The position numbers and the translations under genes are program-made. The notes below the pieces were generated by a model that ran no database searches, was not told the DNA's origin, and saw nothing but the letters and a program-made list of their open reading frames with translations. Below are positions 1-9,053 of a DNA stretch of 64,000 bases, in pieces (positions within the stretch are counted from its first letter, which is position 1; the number at the start of each line of letters is the position of its first letter). The stretch is from Falsiroseomonas sp050563545. GTDB taxonomy: Bacteria; Pseudomonadota; Alphaproteobacteria; Acetobacterales; Acetobacteraceae. The DNA lies in assembly GCF_050563545.1 (NCBI RefSeq), contig NZ_JBNXUM010000032.1, forward strand, positions 14,317 to 78,316, read 5' to 3'.

Positions 1-270
1 TGTCGCCAGGATCGCGCCGACCACGATGACGGAGGAGATGGCGTTGGTCAGGCCCATCAGCGGCGAATGCAGCGCAGGCGTGACGCCCCACACCACGTAG
101 TATCCGACGAAGCAGGCCATCAGGAAGATGGTGAGGAGGTAGAGGAAGGGCTCGGCCGCGGCGGCGACGGGTGCCGCCTGCTCCGCCAATTGGCGCGCCT
201 GCTCGGCGAGCATCGCCGCGCGGTCGGCAAGCGACGCGGCCTCGTTGGCGATCTGCTGTGGGGTCGACAT
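1..270 (-). CDS. pntAB: NAD(P) transhydrogenase subunit alpha part 2 (PntAB), 3' end cut by window edge
   Basis: This is the small membrane subunit of the proton-translocating transhydrogenase that exchanges hydride between NADH and NADP+ at the expense of the proton gradient. The first 90 codons are visible. An Ala-rich, charged N-terminus is followed by a hydrophobic segment beginning FLYLLTIFLMACFVGYYVVW and a second one (LTNAISSVIVVGAI) that runs off the window. The ATG at 270 lies 13 bases after the stop of pntAA, so the two are an operon, and pntB should follow outside the window. The separate AA/AB arrangement is the Rhodospirillum-type three-gene form rather than the fused enterobacterial PntA. 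Confidence 0.93.
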   Translation of the reverse strand, partial: MSTPQQIANEAASLADRAAMLAEQARQLAEQAAPVAAAAEPFLYLLTIFLMACFVGYYVVWGVTPALHSPLMGLTNAISSVIVVGAILAT

Positions 271-283
271 GTCGGCGTGCTCC

Positions 284-1414
284 TCAGGCGGCAGCCAGCG
301 AGGGGTGGACCACGGCGCCCGCGCGGGTCAGCGCGACGCCCTTCACGATCTCGTCGTCTTCCTTCAGGGCGGGCTTCTTGCCCTCCTTGTCCCAGAAGGT
401 GGTCAGGAAGGTCAGCAGGTTGCGCGCGTAAAGGGCCGAGGACGCGCCGGCGATGCGGCCGGGCCAATTGGAATGGCCGAGGATCCTCACGCCGTTCTCT
501 GTCGTCACGGCCTCGCCCGGCTTCGTCAGCGCCACGTTGCCGCCGGCATCGGATGCGATGTCCACGATCACGCTGCCGGGCTTCATGGACTTCACCATGG
601 CTTCCGTCACCAGGGTCGGCGCCTTGCGGCCCTGCACGAGGGCCGTGGTCACCACGATGTCCTGCTTGGCGATATGGGCGGCGACCACCTCGGCCTGCCT
701 GGCGTAGAACTCGGCCGAGAGCTGCTTCGCGTAGCCGCCGGCGGTCTGGGCGGCCTTGCTCTCCTCATCCTCGTAGCCGACGAAGCTGGCGCCGAGGGAC
801 TTGATCTCCTCCTTCGCCGCGGGCCGGACGTCGGTGGCGCTGACCCGGCCGCCGAGACGCCGCGCGGTCGCGATGGCCTGCAGGCCGGCGACGCCCGCGC
901 CCATGATGAAGACGTTGGCGGCGGGGATGGTGCCGGCCGCGGTCATCAGCATGGGGAAGCCGCGGTCGAAGGCGTCGGCCGCCTCGATCACCGCGCGGTA
1001 GCCCGCCAGGTTCGCCTGCGAGGACAGCACGTCCATGGACTGCGCGCGGGTGATCCGGGGCAGCATTTCCATCGCGCAGGCGTCGATCCCGGCCGCGGCG
1101 TAGGCCTTCGCGGCCTCCGCGTCGGCCTGCAGCGTGCCGATCAGCAGCGCGCCGCGAGGAATGAGGGCGAGTTCGGCGGCCTCGGGCGCGCGGACCGCCA
1201 GCACGATCCCGGCCCCGGCCAGCGCCGCGGCGGGGTCGGCGGCGATCTCGGCGCCGGCTTCGCCGTAGAGCGCGTCGGGGATGCCCGACGCCATGCCGGC
1301 CCCGGCCTCGACGGCTACCGTGCAGCCCAGGGCGATGAGCTTCTTCACCGTCTCGGGCGTTGCCGCGACCCTCGTCTCGGCCGCGCGCCGCTCGCGCAGG
1401 ACAGCTACCCGCAT
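284..1414 (-). CDS. pntAA: NAD(P) transhydrogenase subunit alpha part 1 (PntAA), NAD-binding
   Basis: This is the 376-residue soluble NAD(H)-binding domain dI of transhydrogenase. The nucleotide fold is seen at about residues 168-195 (GAGVAGLQAIATARRLGGR followed by SATDVRP). The segment RITRAQSMD carries the Arg, Gln and Asp of the RQD loop known from the Rhodospirillum rubrum enzyme, which contacts the NADP domain. The ATG at 1414 gives the conserved opening MRVAVLRERR; longer in-frame starts would run back over the divergent DUF3891 gene. It is transcribed minus, directly ahead of pntAB. Length and motifs are normal for the family. Confidence 0.96.
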   Translation of the reverse strand: MRVAVLRERRAAETRVAATPETVKKLIALGCTVAVEAGAGMASGIPDALYGEAGAEIAADPAAALAGAGIVLAVRAPEAAELALIPRGALLIGTLQADAEAAKAYAAAGIDACAMEMLPRITRAQSMDVLSSQANLAGYRAVIEAADAFDRGFPMLMTAAGTIPAANVFIMGAGVAGLQAIATARRLGGRVSATDVRPAAKEEIKSLGASFVGYEDEESKAAQTAGGYAKQLSAEFYARQAEVVAAHIAKQDIVVTTALVQGRKAPTLVTEAMVKSMKPGSVIVDIASDAGGNVALTKPGEAVTTENGVRILGHSNWPGRIAGASSALYARNLLTFLTTFWDKEGKKPALKEDDEIVKGVALTRAGAVVHPSLAAA

Positions 1415-1561
1415 TGCTGAAGACCCCCCGGTTGAGGCTGAGGGGCGCGATATGACCGGCCCGGGGCGGTCTGGCAAGGCGTCGCGCCGACGGTGGCCGG
1501 AACGAGGGATGACGAAGGTGCCCCCGATCCGCCATCTTCGGATGACGGAGGGAGACCCGCC

Positions 1562-2332
1562 ATGCTGTTCCGCGACCTGCCCGATGGCTCCTGGCTGGCG
1601 GTGAGCCAGCCCATGCACGCCCTGGTCTCGGGCCAGATGATCCGGGCCTGGGGGGCGAAGGGCTTCGCCCTGCCCGACCCCTTTGAGGAGATCGCGACCG
1701 CCTGCGCCCAGCACGACATAGCCTGGATGGGGTGGGAGGCCGCGCCGACGCTCGATGCGGCGACCGGGCGTCCGACGCAGTTCCGCCAGGTCGGCGCCGC
1801 GTCGCATGCGCCGATGTGGGCCGAGGGGGTGCGACGCGCGATCGCGAGTTGGGGCCCCTGGGTCGGGCTGCTGGTCAGCCGGCACGGCACGCGGATCTAC
1901 GGCGCCTACCAGGACCGGCATCGCGTCAGCGCGGCGGATGCCGATGCGGCGGAGGCCTACCAGACGGAACAGGCTGCGCTGCGGGCGCAGCTGATGGCGG
2001 CGCTGGGAATTACCGAGGCGCAGATGGAGACAGCCGCGGCGCTGGTTGCGGTGACGGACGCGTTGAGCCTGGCGGCCTGCGGCGGCATCGCGACGCTGGG
2101 CTGGTCGGGCATGGCGCCGCTTGCGGGTGGCGGGGAGGTGCCGCTGAAGCTGGAGGAGGGCGACGGGATCATGACCGTCTCGCCCTGGCCGTTCGCGACG
2201 GCGGAGGTGCGCCTGTCATGGACCGCGCGCCGCTTCCGGCCCGAGGCGCGCTGGACGGATGTGGAGGCGATGCGGCGGGACTACGCGGCGGCGCCGGTGG
2301 AGCGGATCGCGGCGCAGCTGGTGGCGGGTTGA
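1562..2332 (+). CDS. DUF3891 family protein
   Basis: This is a 256-residue cytoplasmic protein of the DUF3891 family, whose function is unknown. The N-terminus (WLAVSQPMHALVSGQMIRAWG) has the characteristic pattern of a Trp, a Gln-x-x-His-Ala stretch and Ser-Gly-Gln. A second conserved-looking segment is DIAWMGWEAAPTLDAATGRP. The ATG at 1562 follows a strong GGAGGGA site with about 8 bases of spacing, so I prefer it to the longer frame from 1493. It is divergent from pntAA and is followed after 26 bases by a membrane glycosyltransferase gene. There is no signal peptide or membrane helix. Confidence 0.82.
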   Translation: MLFRDLPDGSWLAVSQPMHALVSGQMIRAWGAKGFALPDPFEEIATACAQHDIAWMGWEAAPTLDAATGRPTQFRQVGAASHAPMWAEGVRRAIASWGPWVGLLVSRHGTRIYGAYQDRHRVSAADADAAEAYQTEQAALRAQLMAALGITEAQMETAAALVAVTDALSLAACGGIATLGWSGMAPLAGGGEVPLKLEEGDGIMTVSPWPFATAEVRLSWTARRFRPEARWTDVEAMRRDYAAAPVERIAAQLVAG

Positions 2333-2358
2333 GCGGGACGTTGCTCCACCGCGGCCTC

Positions 2359-3867
2359 ATGCCGAGCACGCGCTTCTGGCTCGCTGCCGGCGGATTGGTC
2401 GTTCTCGCGTTCCTGCTGCGATGGGGCCTCGCCGTTCTGTTGCCGACGACGGCACGCCCCGACGAAATCTTCCAGACCCTGGAGCCGGCCTTTCGATTCT
2501 GGTTTGGGGAGGGAATCACGACCTGGGAATGGCGCGAAGGCGTGCGCCCTGCGATCTTCCCGGGCTTCCTTGCCGGGCTGCTGGCTGTTTCGGAGTGGCT
2601 CGGCCTGGGGCCCGGCGCATACTTGGCGCTCATTGCAGCGACCCTTTCGCTGCTCTCCGTCGGCGCCGTCATCGTAGCGATGTGGTTCGGCTGGCAACGG
2701 GAACGCGCGGCCGGGGCGATCCTCTGCGGGTCCATCGTGGCCTTCTGGCCAGACTTGGTCTGGCTCGGGCCGAAGACGCTGACCGAGGTGCAGTCGGGGA
2801 ACCTTCTGACGGTGGCCTTGGGCTTCGCCGCCGCTTGGGCGCGACCAGTCGAGCCCGGAGCGGCACCGCGTCCCTGGCGTTTCGCGCTTATCGGGCTATT
2901 GCTGGGCTTGGTCGTTACCGTTCGTTTTCAGGCAACGCCCGGCGCGGCTGTCGTCGCTGCGTGGGCGTGCCGGGCCGAGTGGCGGGAGCGCTGGCTGCCA
3001 GCGGTCGCCGGCGGGCTTTTGCCGGTCGTCGCGCTCGGCGCGACCGATGCGCTCCGCGGAGGCATCGTCTTCCAGTCCGTCCTGCTTCACTACCGCACAT
3101 TCGTCGACGGCAGATTCGACGAGTTCGGCGTCCTTCCGCCGTACTGGTACGTGGCGAAGCTCCTTCTCGACTGGGGGGCGAGCTTCGTAATCGTGCTGCT
3201 GCTTTTCCTGCGCGGCGCAGCGCTGGCGCCGCTGCCGGCCTTGACCGCGACGGTCGTGCTGCTGTCGCACTCACTACTAGCTGCCAAGGAGGCCACGTAC
3301 ATTTATCCGGCTTTGCCGCCAATGCTGATCGTGGCCGGTCTCGGCACACTGCGTCTCGCGCGTTGGCTAGGCGAGAGTCTTCGGCCTGGCCGCCTCGGTA
3401 CCACCGAATTGGTCAGGCATGCGACCGCGCTCTGGATCTTAGTCTGCGGTGCAACCGCCGCCAGCGCTGGCGCTCGGCCACACTGGACGCAGAATACGAA
3501 TTTCCTGCTCGCCACTGCCGAGTTGCGCCGGCATAGCGACCTTTGCGGACTCGTGTTGTACGGCGATCGCACGCCATGGTTCCTGACCGGCGGCAATTCA
3601 TGGATTGGGCGCGGCGTGCCGTTCTACTGGGCACGAAGCCAGCGGGCGCTGGGCGAGGTCGGAACCGCAGCCAACTTTGCATTGGCCGGTCCGGAAGCGC
3701 TTGCGGATCTGCCGGGCTTCCGACCTCTCGCCTGCTTCGCCGGACGCGAATCGGCGGGGGAAGTCTGTGTTGCCCGCACCGACGCGTCAGTCTGCACTGG
3801 GCCTGGCGTTCACGAGCTCGGCACAATTCCCGGCCTTGGCCGTCCAGGGATCGCGCCCCCCAAGTAG
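2359..3867 (+). CDS. GT22-like (ALG9/PIG-B type) membrane mannosyltransferase homologue
   Basis: This is a 502-residue polytopic membrane protein with about ten hydrophobic segments. The first loop after TM1 holds ARPDEIFQTLEPAFRF, matching the D-E-x-F/Q-x-x-E-P signature of GT22 and related GT-C glycosyltransferases that use lipid-linked sugar donors. TM segments continue to about residue 370, and a soluble C-terminal part with several Cys residues follows. The donor and acceptor are not predictable from sequence. By eye its codons use more A/T in third position than its neighbours, which may point to transfer. A TTG at 2341 is an alternative start. It converges on the UbiB-like gene, leaving 41 bases between stops. 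Confidence 0.75.
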   Translation: MPSTRFWLAAGGLVVLAFLLRWGLAVLLPTTARPDEIFQTLEPAFRFWFGEGITTWEWREGVRPAIFPGFLAGLLAVSEWLGLGPGAYLALIAATLSLLSVGAVIVAMWFGWQRERAAGAILCGSIVAFWPDLVWLGPKTLTEVQSGNLLTVALGFAAAWARPVEPGAAPRPWRFALIGLLLGLVVTVRFQATPGAAVVAAWACRAEWRERWLPAVAGGLLPVVALGATDALRGGIVFQSVLLHYRTFVDGRFDEFGVLPPYWYVAKLLLDWGASFVIVLLLFLRGAALAPLPALTATVVLLSHSLLAAKEATYIYPALPPMLIVAGLGTLRLARWLGESLRPGRLGTTELVRHATALWILVCGATAASAGARPHWTQNTNFLLATAELRRHSDLCGLVLYGDRTPWFLTGGNSWIGRGVPFYWARSQRALGEVGTAANFALAGPEALADLPGFRPLACFAGRESAGEVCVARTDASVCTGPGVHELGTIPGLGRPGIAPPK

Positions 3868-3908
3868 GGATCCACGCCATAATGCAGCGATGGACGGCAG
3901 TTTGCCGA

Positions 3909-5279
3909 TCAAGGCGCGGTCGGCACCCCCGCCGCCTCCAGCGCCGCGTTCTGCCGCGCCGCGACGTCGGCCTCGGCGAAGTCGTGCACCAACTCCATGA
4001 ACATGCGGTGCCAGTTGGCCTCGGCGCGCAGGCGATAGAACACAGAACCCAGCCCGATCGCGGCGCGATCCATCAGCGGGAATTCGCGCGGAATCTTCAC
4101 CCCGCCCGTCCGCTTCAGCCCCTCATGCACCTGCATCGCGATGCGCCGGCCGTATTGCGGATCGTCGAGCGGCGTGATGGTGCGGACCTTGTCCTCGACC
4201 AGCGGCTCGTAGAGGAACTTCGCCCAGACGTTCAGGACCTCCATCGTTTCCTTGCTGAGGTTCTTGAAACCCCAGATCCGGTAGGCCTCGGCGGCCTTGT
4301 CGATGTCGTGGTCGCGCACCGCCTCGTACAGCATGACGACGCCGCTGACGAAGCTCGGCGGGAAGATGCGGATGACGCCGAAGTCGAAGAGGTTCACGCC
4401 GAAGCGCACATCCGGATCGTCGTCGGCGCGCACCTGGTAGTTGCCGAGATGCGGGTCGCCATGAATGACACCGTAGCGGTAGAACGGCACGTACCACGCG
4501 CGGAACAGCGCCTTGGCGTAGGCGACGCGCTCCTCCTGCGGCGGGTCTTCCTCGAGCCGGCGGAGGATCGGCCGCCCCTCGAGCCAGCTCATCGTCAGCA
4601 GGCGCTTCGTGGTGAGTTCCGAGATCGCTTCGGGCACGCGCACGCCGGGCGTGTCCTTCAGCATCGCGCCGTAGAGCCGCATGTGAGAGGCCTCGCGCGT
4701 GTAGTCCAGCTCCTCGCGCAGTCGGGTGGCGAGCTCGGTGTAGGCCTCCTCGTTGTCGAGGGTGTTGTCCATGCGGCGGTAGAGCTGCAACGCGATCTTG
4801 AGCTGGCGCAGGTCCGCTTCGACCACGCTCGGCATGTCGGGATACTGCAGCTTGCACGCGACATCGCGCCCGTCGGGCAGCGTCGCGCGATGCACCTGGC
4901 CGAGCGACGCGGCCGCGGCGGCTTCCTGGCCGAAGGTCGCGAAGCGCTGCTGCCAGGCCGGGCCGAGCTCGGACTGCATGCGCCGGCGCACGAAGGCCCA
5001 GCCCATGGGCGGCGCGTTCGACTGCAGCGTGGCGAGTTCCTGCGCGTATTCATCGGGCAGGGCTTCGGGGACGGTGGCGAGGAACTGCGCCACCTTCATC
5101 AGCGGGCCCTTCAGCCCGCCGAGCACCTGCTTGAGGCTCTCGGCATGCGCGTTCTTGTCGGCCTTGATGCCGAGGAAGCGCTCGCCCGCCACGCGCGCGG
5201 CGATGCCGCCGACCGCACCCGACGTGCGGACCATCCGCCGCATCTCGCCGAACAGCGTGGAGTCCTTGTTGCCGCTCAT
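3909..5279 (-). CDS. ABC1/UbiB (COQ8-like) atypical kinase family protein
   Basis: This is a 456-residue member of the ABC1 atypical kinase-like family, whose COQ8/UbiB members support ubiquinone synthesis. Visible elements are the N-terminal K-x-x-Q motif (KVAQ, residues 62-65, with Ala where the canonical KxGQ has Gly), the Ala-rich loop AAAAASLGQ near residues 119-128 that replaces a P-loop, Lys143 in ACKLQYP, the catalytic-loop-like HGDPHLGN near 288, and DFG near 313. No C-terminal membrane pair typical of Escherichia coli UbiB is obvious, so this is the soluble AarF/COQ8 type. Its start ATG overlaps the stop of a 43-codon frame in the hairpin-rich spacer after pepF. Confidence 0.87.
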   Translation of the reverse strand: MSGNKDSTLFGEMRRMVRTSGAVGGIAARVAGERFLGIKADKNAHAESLKQVLGGLKGPLMKVAQFLATVPEALPDEYAQELATLQSNAPPMGWAFVRRRMQSELGPAWQQRFATFGQEAAAAASLGQVHRATLPDGRDVACKLQYPDMPSVVEADLRQLKIALQLYRRMDNTLDNEEAYTELATRLREELDYTREASHMRLYGAMLKDTPGVRVPEAISELTTKRLLTMSWLEGRPILRRLEEDPPQEERVAYAKALFRAWYVPFYRYGVIHGDPHLGNYQVRADDDPDVRFGVNLFDFGVIRIFPPSFVSGVVMLYEAVRDHDIDKAAEAYRIWGFKNLSKETMEVLNVWAKFLYEPLVEDKVRTITPLDDPQYGRRIAMQVHEGLKRTGGVKIPREFPLMDRAAIGLGSVFYRLRAEANWHRMFMELVHDFAEADVAARQNAALEAAGVPTAP

Positions 5280-5290
5280 GCGCGTGCCGA

Positions 5291-5389
5291 GACATGCTGT
5301 CGCATGTCGCCCTCAGGCGCCGGCGCTTCGCTTGGCTCGCCGCACCGGCACCGGGCCGCGTTCGCGGCCTCGGCCAGCTTCGCTGGCCG
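5291..5389. repeat. Cluster of three small hairpins between pepF and the UbiB-like gene
   Basis: Three inverted repeats sit in a row. They are GACATG/CATGTC (5291-5308), GGCCGCG-TT-CGCGGCC (5354-5369) and CGGCCAGC-TTC-GCTGGCCG (5371-5389). They fall inside a 43-codon open frame (5276-5407, minus strand) that starts on the pepF stop (TGATG) and ends on the UbiB-like start (ATGA). The palindromes look like a mobile intergenic element of REP type or an mRNA-processing structure. The coupled frame may be accidental. Confidence 0.5.
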
Positions 5390-5406
5390 CATATCTTGGA
5401 TGCTCA

Positions 5407-7236
5407 TCACGCGGCCCTGTCGAGTTCGTCGATGAAGCCCGCGATGACGTCCAATCCCTTGTGCCAGAAAGCCGGGTCGGACGCGTCGAGCCCGAAGGGC
5501 GCCAGCAGCTCCTTGTGCCGCTTCGTCCCGCCCGCCTTCAGCATCTCCAGGTATTTCTGCTGGAACCCCGGATGCCCTTCGCGGAACACGCCATACAGCG
5601 CGTTGACCAGGCAATCCCCGAAGGCATAGGCGTAGACGTAGAACGGCGTGTGCACGAAGTGCGGGATGTAGGCCCAGTAGACGCTGTAGTCCGGCGTGAA
5701 GTCGAAGGCCGGGCCGAGGCTTTCCGTCTGCACCTGCATCCAGAGCTCGCCGATCCGCTCATGCGCGATCTCGCCCTTCTTGCGCTCGTCGTGCAGCAGC
5801 GCCTCGAAGCGGTAGAAGGCGATCTGGCGGACCACGGTGTTCAGCATGTCCTCGACCTTGGACGCCAGCAGCCCGCGTCGGCGGCGCGGATCCGTCTCGG
5901 CGTCCAGCAGCGCGCGGAAGGTCAGCATCTCGCCGAAGACCGACGCGGTCTCGGCCAGCGTCAGCGGGGTGGATGACATCAGGTAGCCCTGCTCGCCCGC
6001 CAGGATCTGGTGAACGCCGTGGCCGAGCTCATGCGCCAGCGTCATCACGTCCCGCGTCTTGCCGTGGTAGTTCACCAGCAGATAGGGGTGCGCCGAGGGC
6101 ACCGTCGGATGGGCAAAGGCGCCGCTGGCCTTGCCCGGCCGCAGCGCCGCATCCACCCAGGGGCGGTCGAAGAAGCGCCGCCCCAGCGAGGCCAGGTCCG
6201 GGCTGAAGGCGGCGTAGCTGTCCAGCACGCGCTTCGTCGCGTCGGGCCAGGGGATGACGCGGTCGTCCTGGTCAGGCAGCGGCGCGTTGCGGTCCCAGTG
6301 CTTCAGCTTCTCAAGCCCGAGCCACTTCGCCTTCATGCCGTAGTAGCGATGGGACAGGCGCGGGAAGCTTTCCGTCACCGCGGTGACCAGCGCGTCCACC
6401 ACCTCGTCCTCGACCATGTTGGCGCGGTTGCGCGCGCTGGTCGGGCGGGGGTAGTGGCGCCAGCCGTCGATGATCTCCTTGTCCTTGGCGAGCACGTTGG
6501 TGATCAGGCTGAACAGCCGCACCTTCTCGCCGAAGGCTTCCGACACGCCGGCGGCGGCCGCCGCGCGGACGTCGCGGTCGCGGTCCGAGAGCTTGTTCAG
6601 CGCGGAGGAGACGGTCAGCTCCTCGCCGCTGACGGTCACGCGCATCCCCGCGACGGTCTCGTCGAACAGGCGGTTCCAGGCGGCGCGGCCCGTGACCTCC
6701 TTCTCGTGCAGCAGCTTCTCGAGCTCGTCGGAGAGCTGGTGCGGGCGGAAGACGCGGAGGTCGCGCAGCCAGGGCTGCCAGCGCCGCAGCGCGGCGGAGG
6801 CCGCCAGCTTCTGCTCCAGCGTCTTCTCCTCCAGCCGGTTGATCTCCAGCGTCAGGAACAGCAGGTGGGAGGAGATCGTCGTCACCCTCTCCTGCAGGGT
6901 CTGGTAGAAACGGCCATTGGCGGCGTCCTGCGCATCGGCCGAGAAGACGAGCTGGGCATAGGACATGGCCCGCCCGAGCCTCTCCTCGATCGTCTCGTAG
7001 GTCGCAATAGCGGCAGCCAGCGCGTCGCCCGGCATGGTGCCGACCTTACCGGCATGGGCGGCCTGGAAGGCCTTGGCCTCGCTCTCCGCGGCATCGAGGT
7101 CGGCGGCGAGCCGCGGGTCCTCGGGCGAGGCGTAGAGGTCCGAGAGGTCCCAGGCCGGCAGCGCCTCGGCCGCGGCCCCGCCGGGCCTGGCGGTGTCTCG
7201 CAGGGGCACGGGGCGGAAATCGGTGGAAATCGTCAC
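5407..7236 (-). CDS. pepF: Oligoendopeptidase F (M3 family zinc peptidase)
   Basis: This is a 609-residue cytoplasmic zinc metallopeptidase that cleaves oligopeptides. The zinc site HELGH is seen near residue 398 in TLAHELGHGVHQ, with the third ligand Glu supplied by the downstream TPLTLAETASVFGEM helix. The C-terminal PHFVHTPFYVYAYAFG segment is also typical of M3B PepF, and the length matches the family. The start is GTG at 7236, giving MTISTDF. It is divergent from the acyl-CoA synthetase gene, with about 100 bases between them holding both promoters. The UbiB-like gene lies downstream across the hairpin-rich spacer. Confidence 0.95.
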   Translation of the reverse strand: MTISTDFRPVPLRDTARPGGAAAEALPAWDLSDLYASPEDPRLAADLDAAESEAKAFQAAHAGKVGTMPGDALAAAIATYETIEERLGRAMSYAQLVFSADAQDAANGRFYQTLQERVTTISSHLLFLTLEINRLEEKTLEQKLAASAALRRWQPWLRDLRVFRPHQLSDELEKLLHEKEVTGRAAWNRLFDETVAGMRVTVSGEELTVSSALNKLSDRDRDVRAAAAAGVSEAFGEKVRLFSLITNVLAKDKEIIDGWRHYPRPTSARNRANMVEDEVVDALVTAVTESFPRLSHRYYGMKAKWLGLEKLKHWDRNAPLPDQDDRVIPWPDATKRVLDSYAAFSPDLASLGRRFFDRPWVDAALRPGKASGAFAHPTVPSAHPYLLVNYHGKTRDVMTLAHELGHGVHQILAGEQGYLMSSTPLTLAETASVFGEMLTFRALLDAETDPRRRRGLLASKVEDMLNTVVRQIAFYRFEALLHDERKKGEIAHERIGELWMQVQTESLGPAFDFTPDYSVYWAYIPHFVHTPFYVYAYAFGDCLVNALYGVFREGHPGFQQKYLEMLKAGGTKRHKELLAPFGLDASDPAFWHKGLDVIAGFIDELDRAA

Positions 7237-7337
7237 GGGGTCTCTTGTGTCCGGAGGCGTGTCGCCCTGGATATAGACTGCCCGGGCTGCGCGAAAAGCC
7301 GTAAGCGCGCCGAGGGCCAGGGGAGCGCTGGGGGAAC

Positions 7338-9050
7338 ATGGAGCCGGGGAAGCGGGTCAGGTGGAACAGCCTGCCCCAGATGATGCTCGAACTCGCGGTG
7401 CACCGGGGCGACCGGCCGATGCTGCGCCACTGGCAGGCCAAGACCTGGCAGCGCGTCACCTGGATTGAATTCGCCCGCCGGGTCGCCGCGGTCGCCGCGG
7501 GGCTGCGGGCCGCCGGCATCGGGCCGGGCGAGCGCGTGCTGCTGGTGAGTGAGAACCGTCCCGAATTCGTGATCGCCGACACCGCGCTGATGGCCATCGG
7601 CGCGGTCACCGTCCCGACCTACACGACCAACCTGCCGTCGGACCACGCGCATATCCTGCGCGACTCCGGGGCGCGGATCGCCATCGTCTCCTCGGCCGCG
7701 CTGGGGAAGAAGGTGCTGGCCGGGGCGGCACTCGCCGAGGGCCTCGACCTGCTGGTCGCGATCGAGCCGCCGGAGGACGCGGCGCTGCGCGTCATCCCCT
7801 GGGCCGAGCTGGAGGCGACCCCGGCCGACCTCGACCTGCTGCGTGCGGAGGTCGAGCAGATCCCGCCGGGGCGGCTTGCCTGCCTGATCTACACCTCAGG
7901 CACCGGCGGCGCGCCCAAGGGCGTCATGATCCCCCACCGCGCCATGCTGGCGAACCGCGAGGGCGTGGCGCAGCTGGCCGACCGCCTGCATTTCGAGGGC
8001 GAGTGCTACCTGTCCTTCCTGCCGCTGTCGCACAGCTACGAGCACACAGTCGGCGGCTTCCTGCTGCCCTCGCTCGGCGTCGAGGTCGTCTATTCCCGCG
8101 GCGCCGACCGGATCGCCGCCGAGTTCCAGGAGATCAGGCCGGCCGTCGTCACCGCCGTCCCCCGCCTGTTCGAGGTGCTGCGCGCCCGCACGCTGGCGGG
8201 CGTCGAAAAGGAAGGCGGGGTGAAGGAGAAGCTCTTCCACAAGGCGGTGGAGCTCGGCCTGAAGCGGCTCGACGGCAGGCCGATCGGGCCGCTGGGCTGG
8301 ATGATGGACAAGGCGCTGGACCGGCTGGTGCGCGACAAGGTGCGGCAACGCTTCGGCGGGCGGCTGCTCTGCATGGTCTCGGGCGGTGCCAGGCTCGACC
8401 CGGACCTCTCGGGCTTCTTCATCGCGCTCGGCCTGCCGGTGATCCAGGGCTATGGCCAGACCGAAGCCGGGCCGGTGATCAGCGTCAATCTCCCATGGAA
8501 CAACCGCCGCGACACGGTCGGGCCGCCCCTGCCCGGCGTCGAGGTGAAGCTGGCCGAGGATGGCGAGCTCTGCGTCAGGGGCGGCCTGGTGATGGACGGC
8601 TACTGGAACCAGCCCGAGGCGACCGCGCGGGCAATCCAGGATGGCTGGCTGCACACCGGCGACATCGCGGAGATGGAGGACGGCCGCATCCGCATCACCG
8701 ACCGCAAGCGCGACTTCATCAAGACGCTGGGCGGCGACATGGTGAGCCCGGCGAAGCTGGAAGCGCTGCTCGCCGCCGAGCCCGAGATCCACCAGGCCGT
8801 CGTCGCCGGCGAGGGCCAGCCTGGCATCGTCGCGCTGATAGTCCCGACCGACGGGATGGAGGCGAAGGTCGCCGACGCGGTGGCGCGCGTGAACGCGAAG
8901 CTCGCGACGATCGAGCGGATCAGGCGGACCGCGACGGTCGAGCCCTTCTCGGTGGAGAACGGGCAGCTCACGCCGACGCAGAAGGTCAAGCGCCGCGTGG
9001 TGCTGGAGGCGCATGCCGAGGTGGTGGCCGGGCTGCACGGCAAGGGCTGA
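7338..9050 (+). CDS. Long-chain acyl-CoA synthetase / AMP-dependent ligase
   Basis: This is a 570-residue ANL-superfamily ligase that activates a fatty acid through an acyl-AMP to acyl-CoA. Visible are the P-loop-like motif YTSGTGGAPKGV near residue 184, the GYGQTEAGP motif (A5-like), the HTGD motif and the ITDRKRDFIKTLGGD hinge with the C-terminal lysine region near TPTQKVKRR. The overall pattern (PRLFEVL and the VSGGARLDP stretch) is the long-chain COG1022 type rather than acetyl-CoA synthetase. The stop is 3 bases before the GTG of the GT87 gene, so the two are co-transcribed. No signal peptide. Confidence 0.93.
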   Translation: MEPGKRVRWNSLPQMMLELAVHRGDRPMLRHWQAKTWQRVTWIEFARRVAAVAAGLRAAGIGPGERVLLVSENRPEFVIADTALMAIGAVTVPTYTTNLPSDHAHILRDSGARIAIVSSAALGKKVLAGAALAEGLDLLVAIEPPEDAALRVIPWAELEATPADLDLLRAEVEQIPPGRLACLIYTSGTGGAPKGVMIPHRAMLANREGVAQLADRLHFEGECYLSFLPLSHSYEHTVGGFLLPSLGVEVVYSRGADRIAAEFQEIRPAVVTAVPRLFEVLRARTLAGVEKEGGVKEKLFHKAVELGLKRLDGRPIGPLGWMMDKALDRLVRDKVRQRFGGRLLCMVSGGARLDPDLSGFFIALGLPVIQGYGQTEAGPVISVNLPWNNRRDTVGPPLPGVEVKLAEDGELCVRGGLVMDGYWNQPEATARAIQDGWLHTGDIAEMEDGRIRITDRKRDFIKTLGGDMVSPAKLEALLAAEPEIHQAVVAGEGQPGIVALIVPTDGMEAKVADAVARVNAKLATIERIRRTATVEPFSVENGQLTPTQKVKRRVVLEAHAEVVAGLHGKG

Positions 9051-9053
9051 GCC

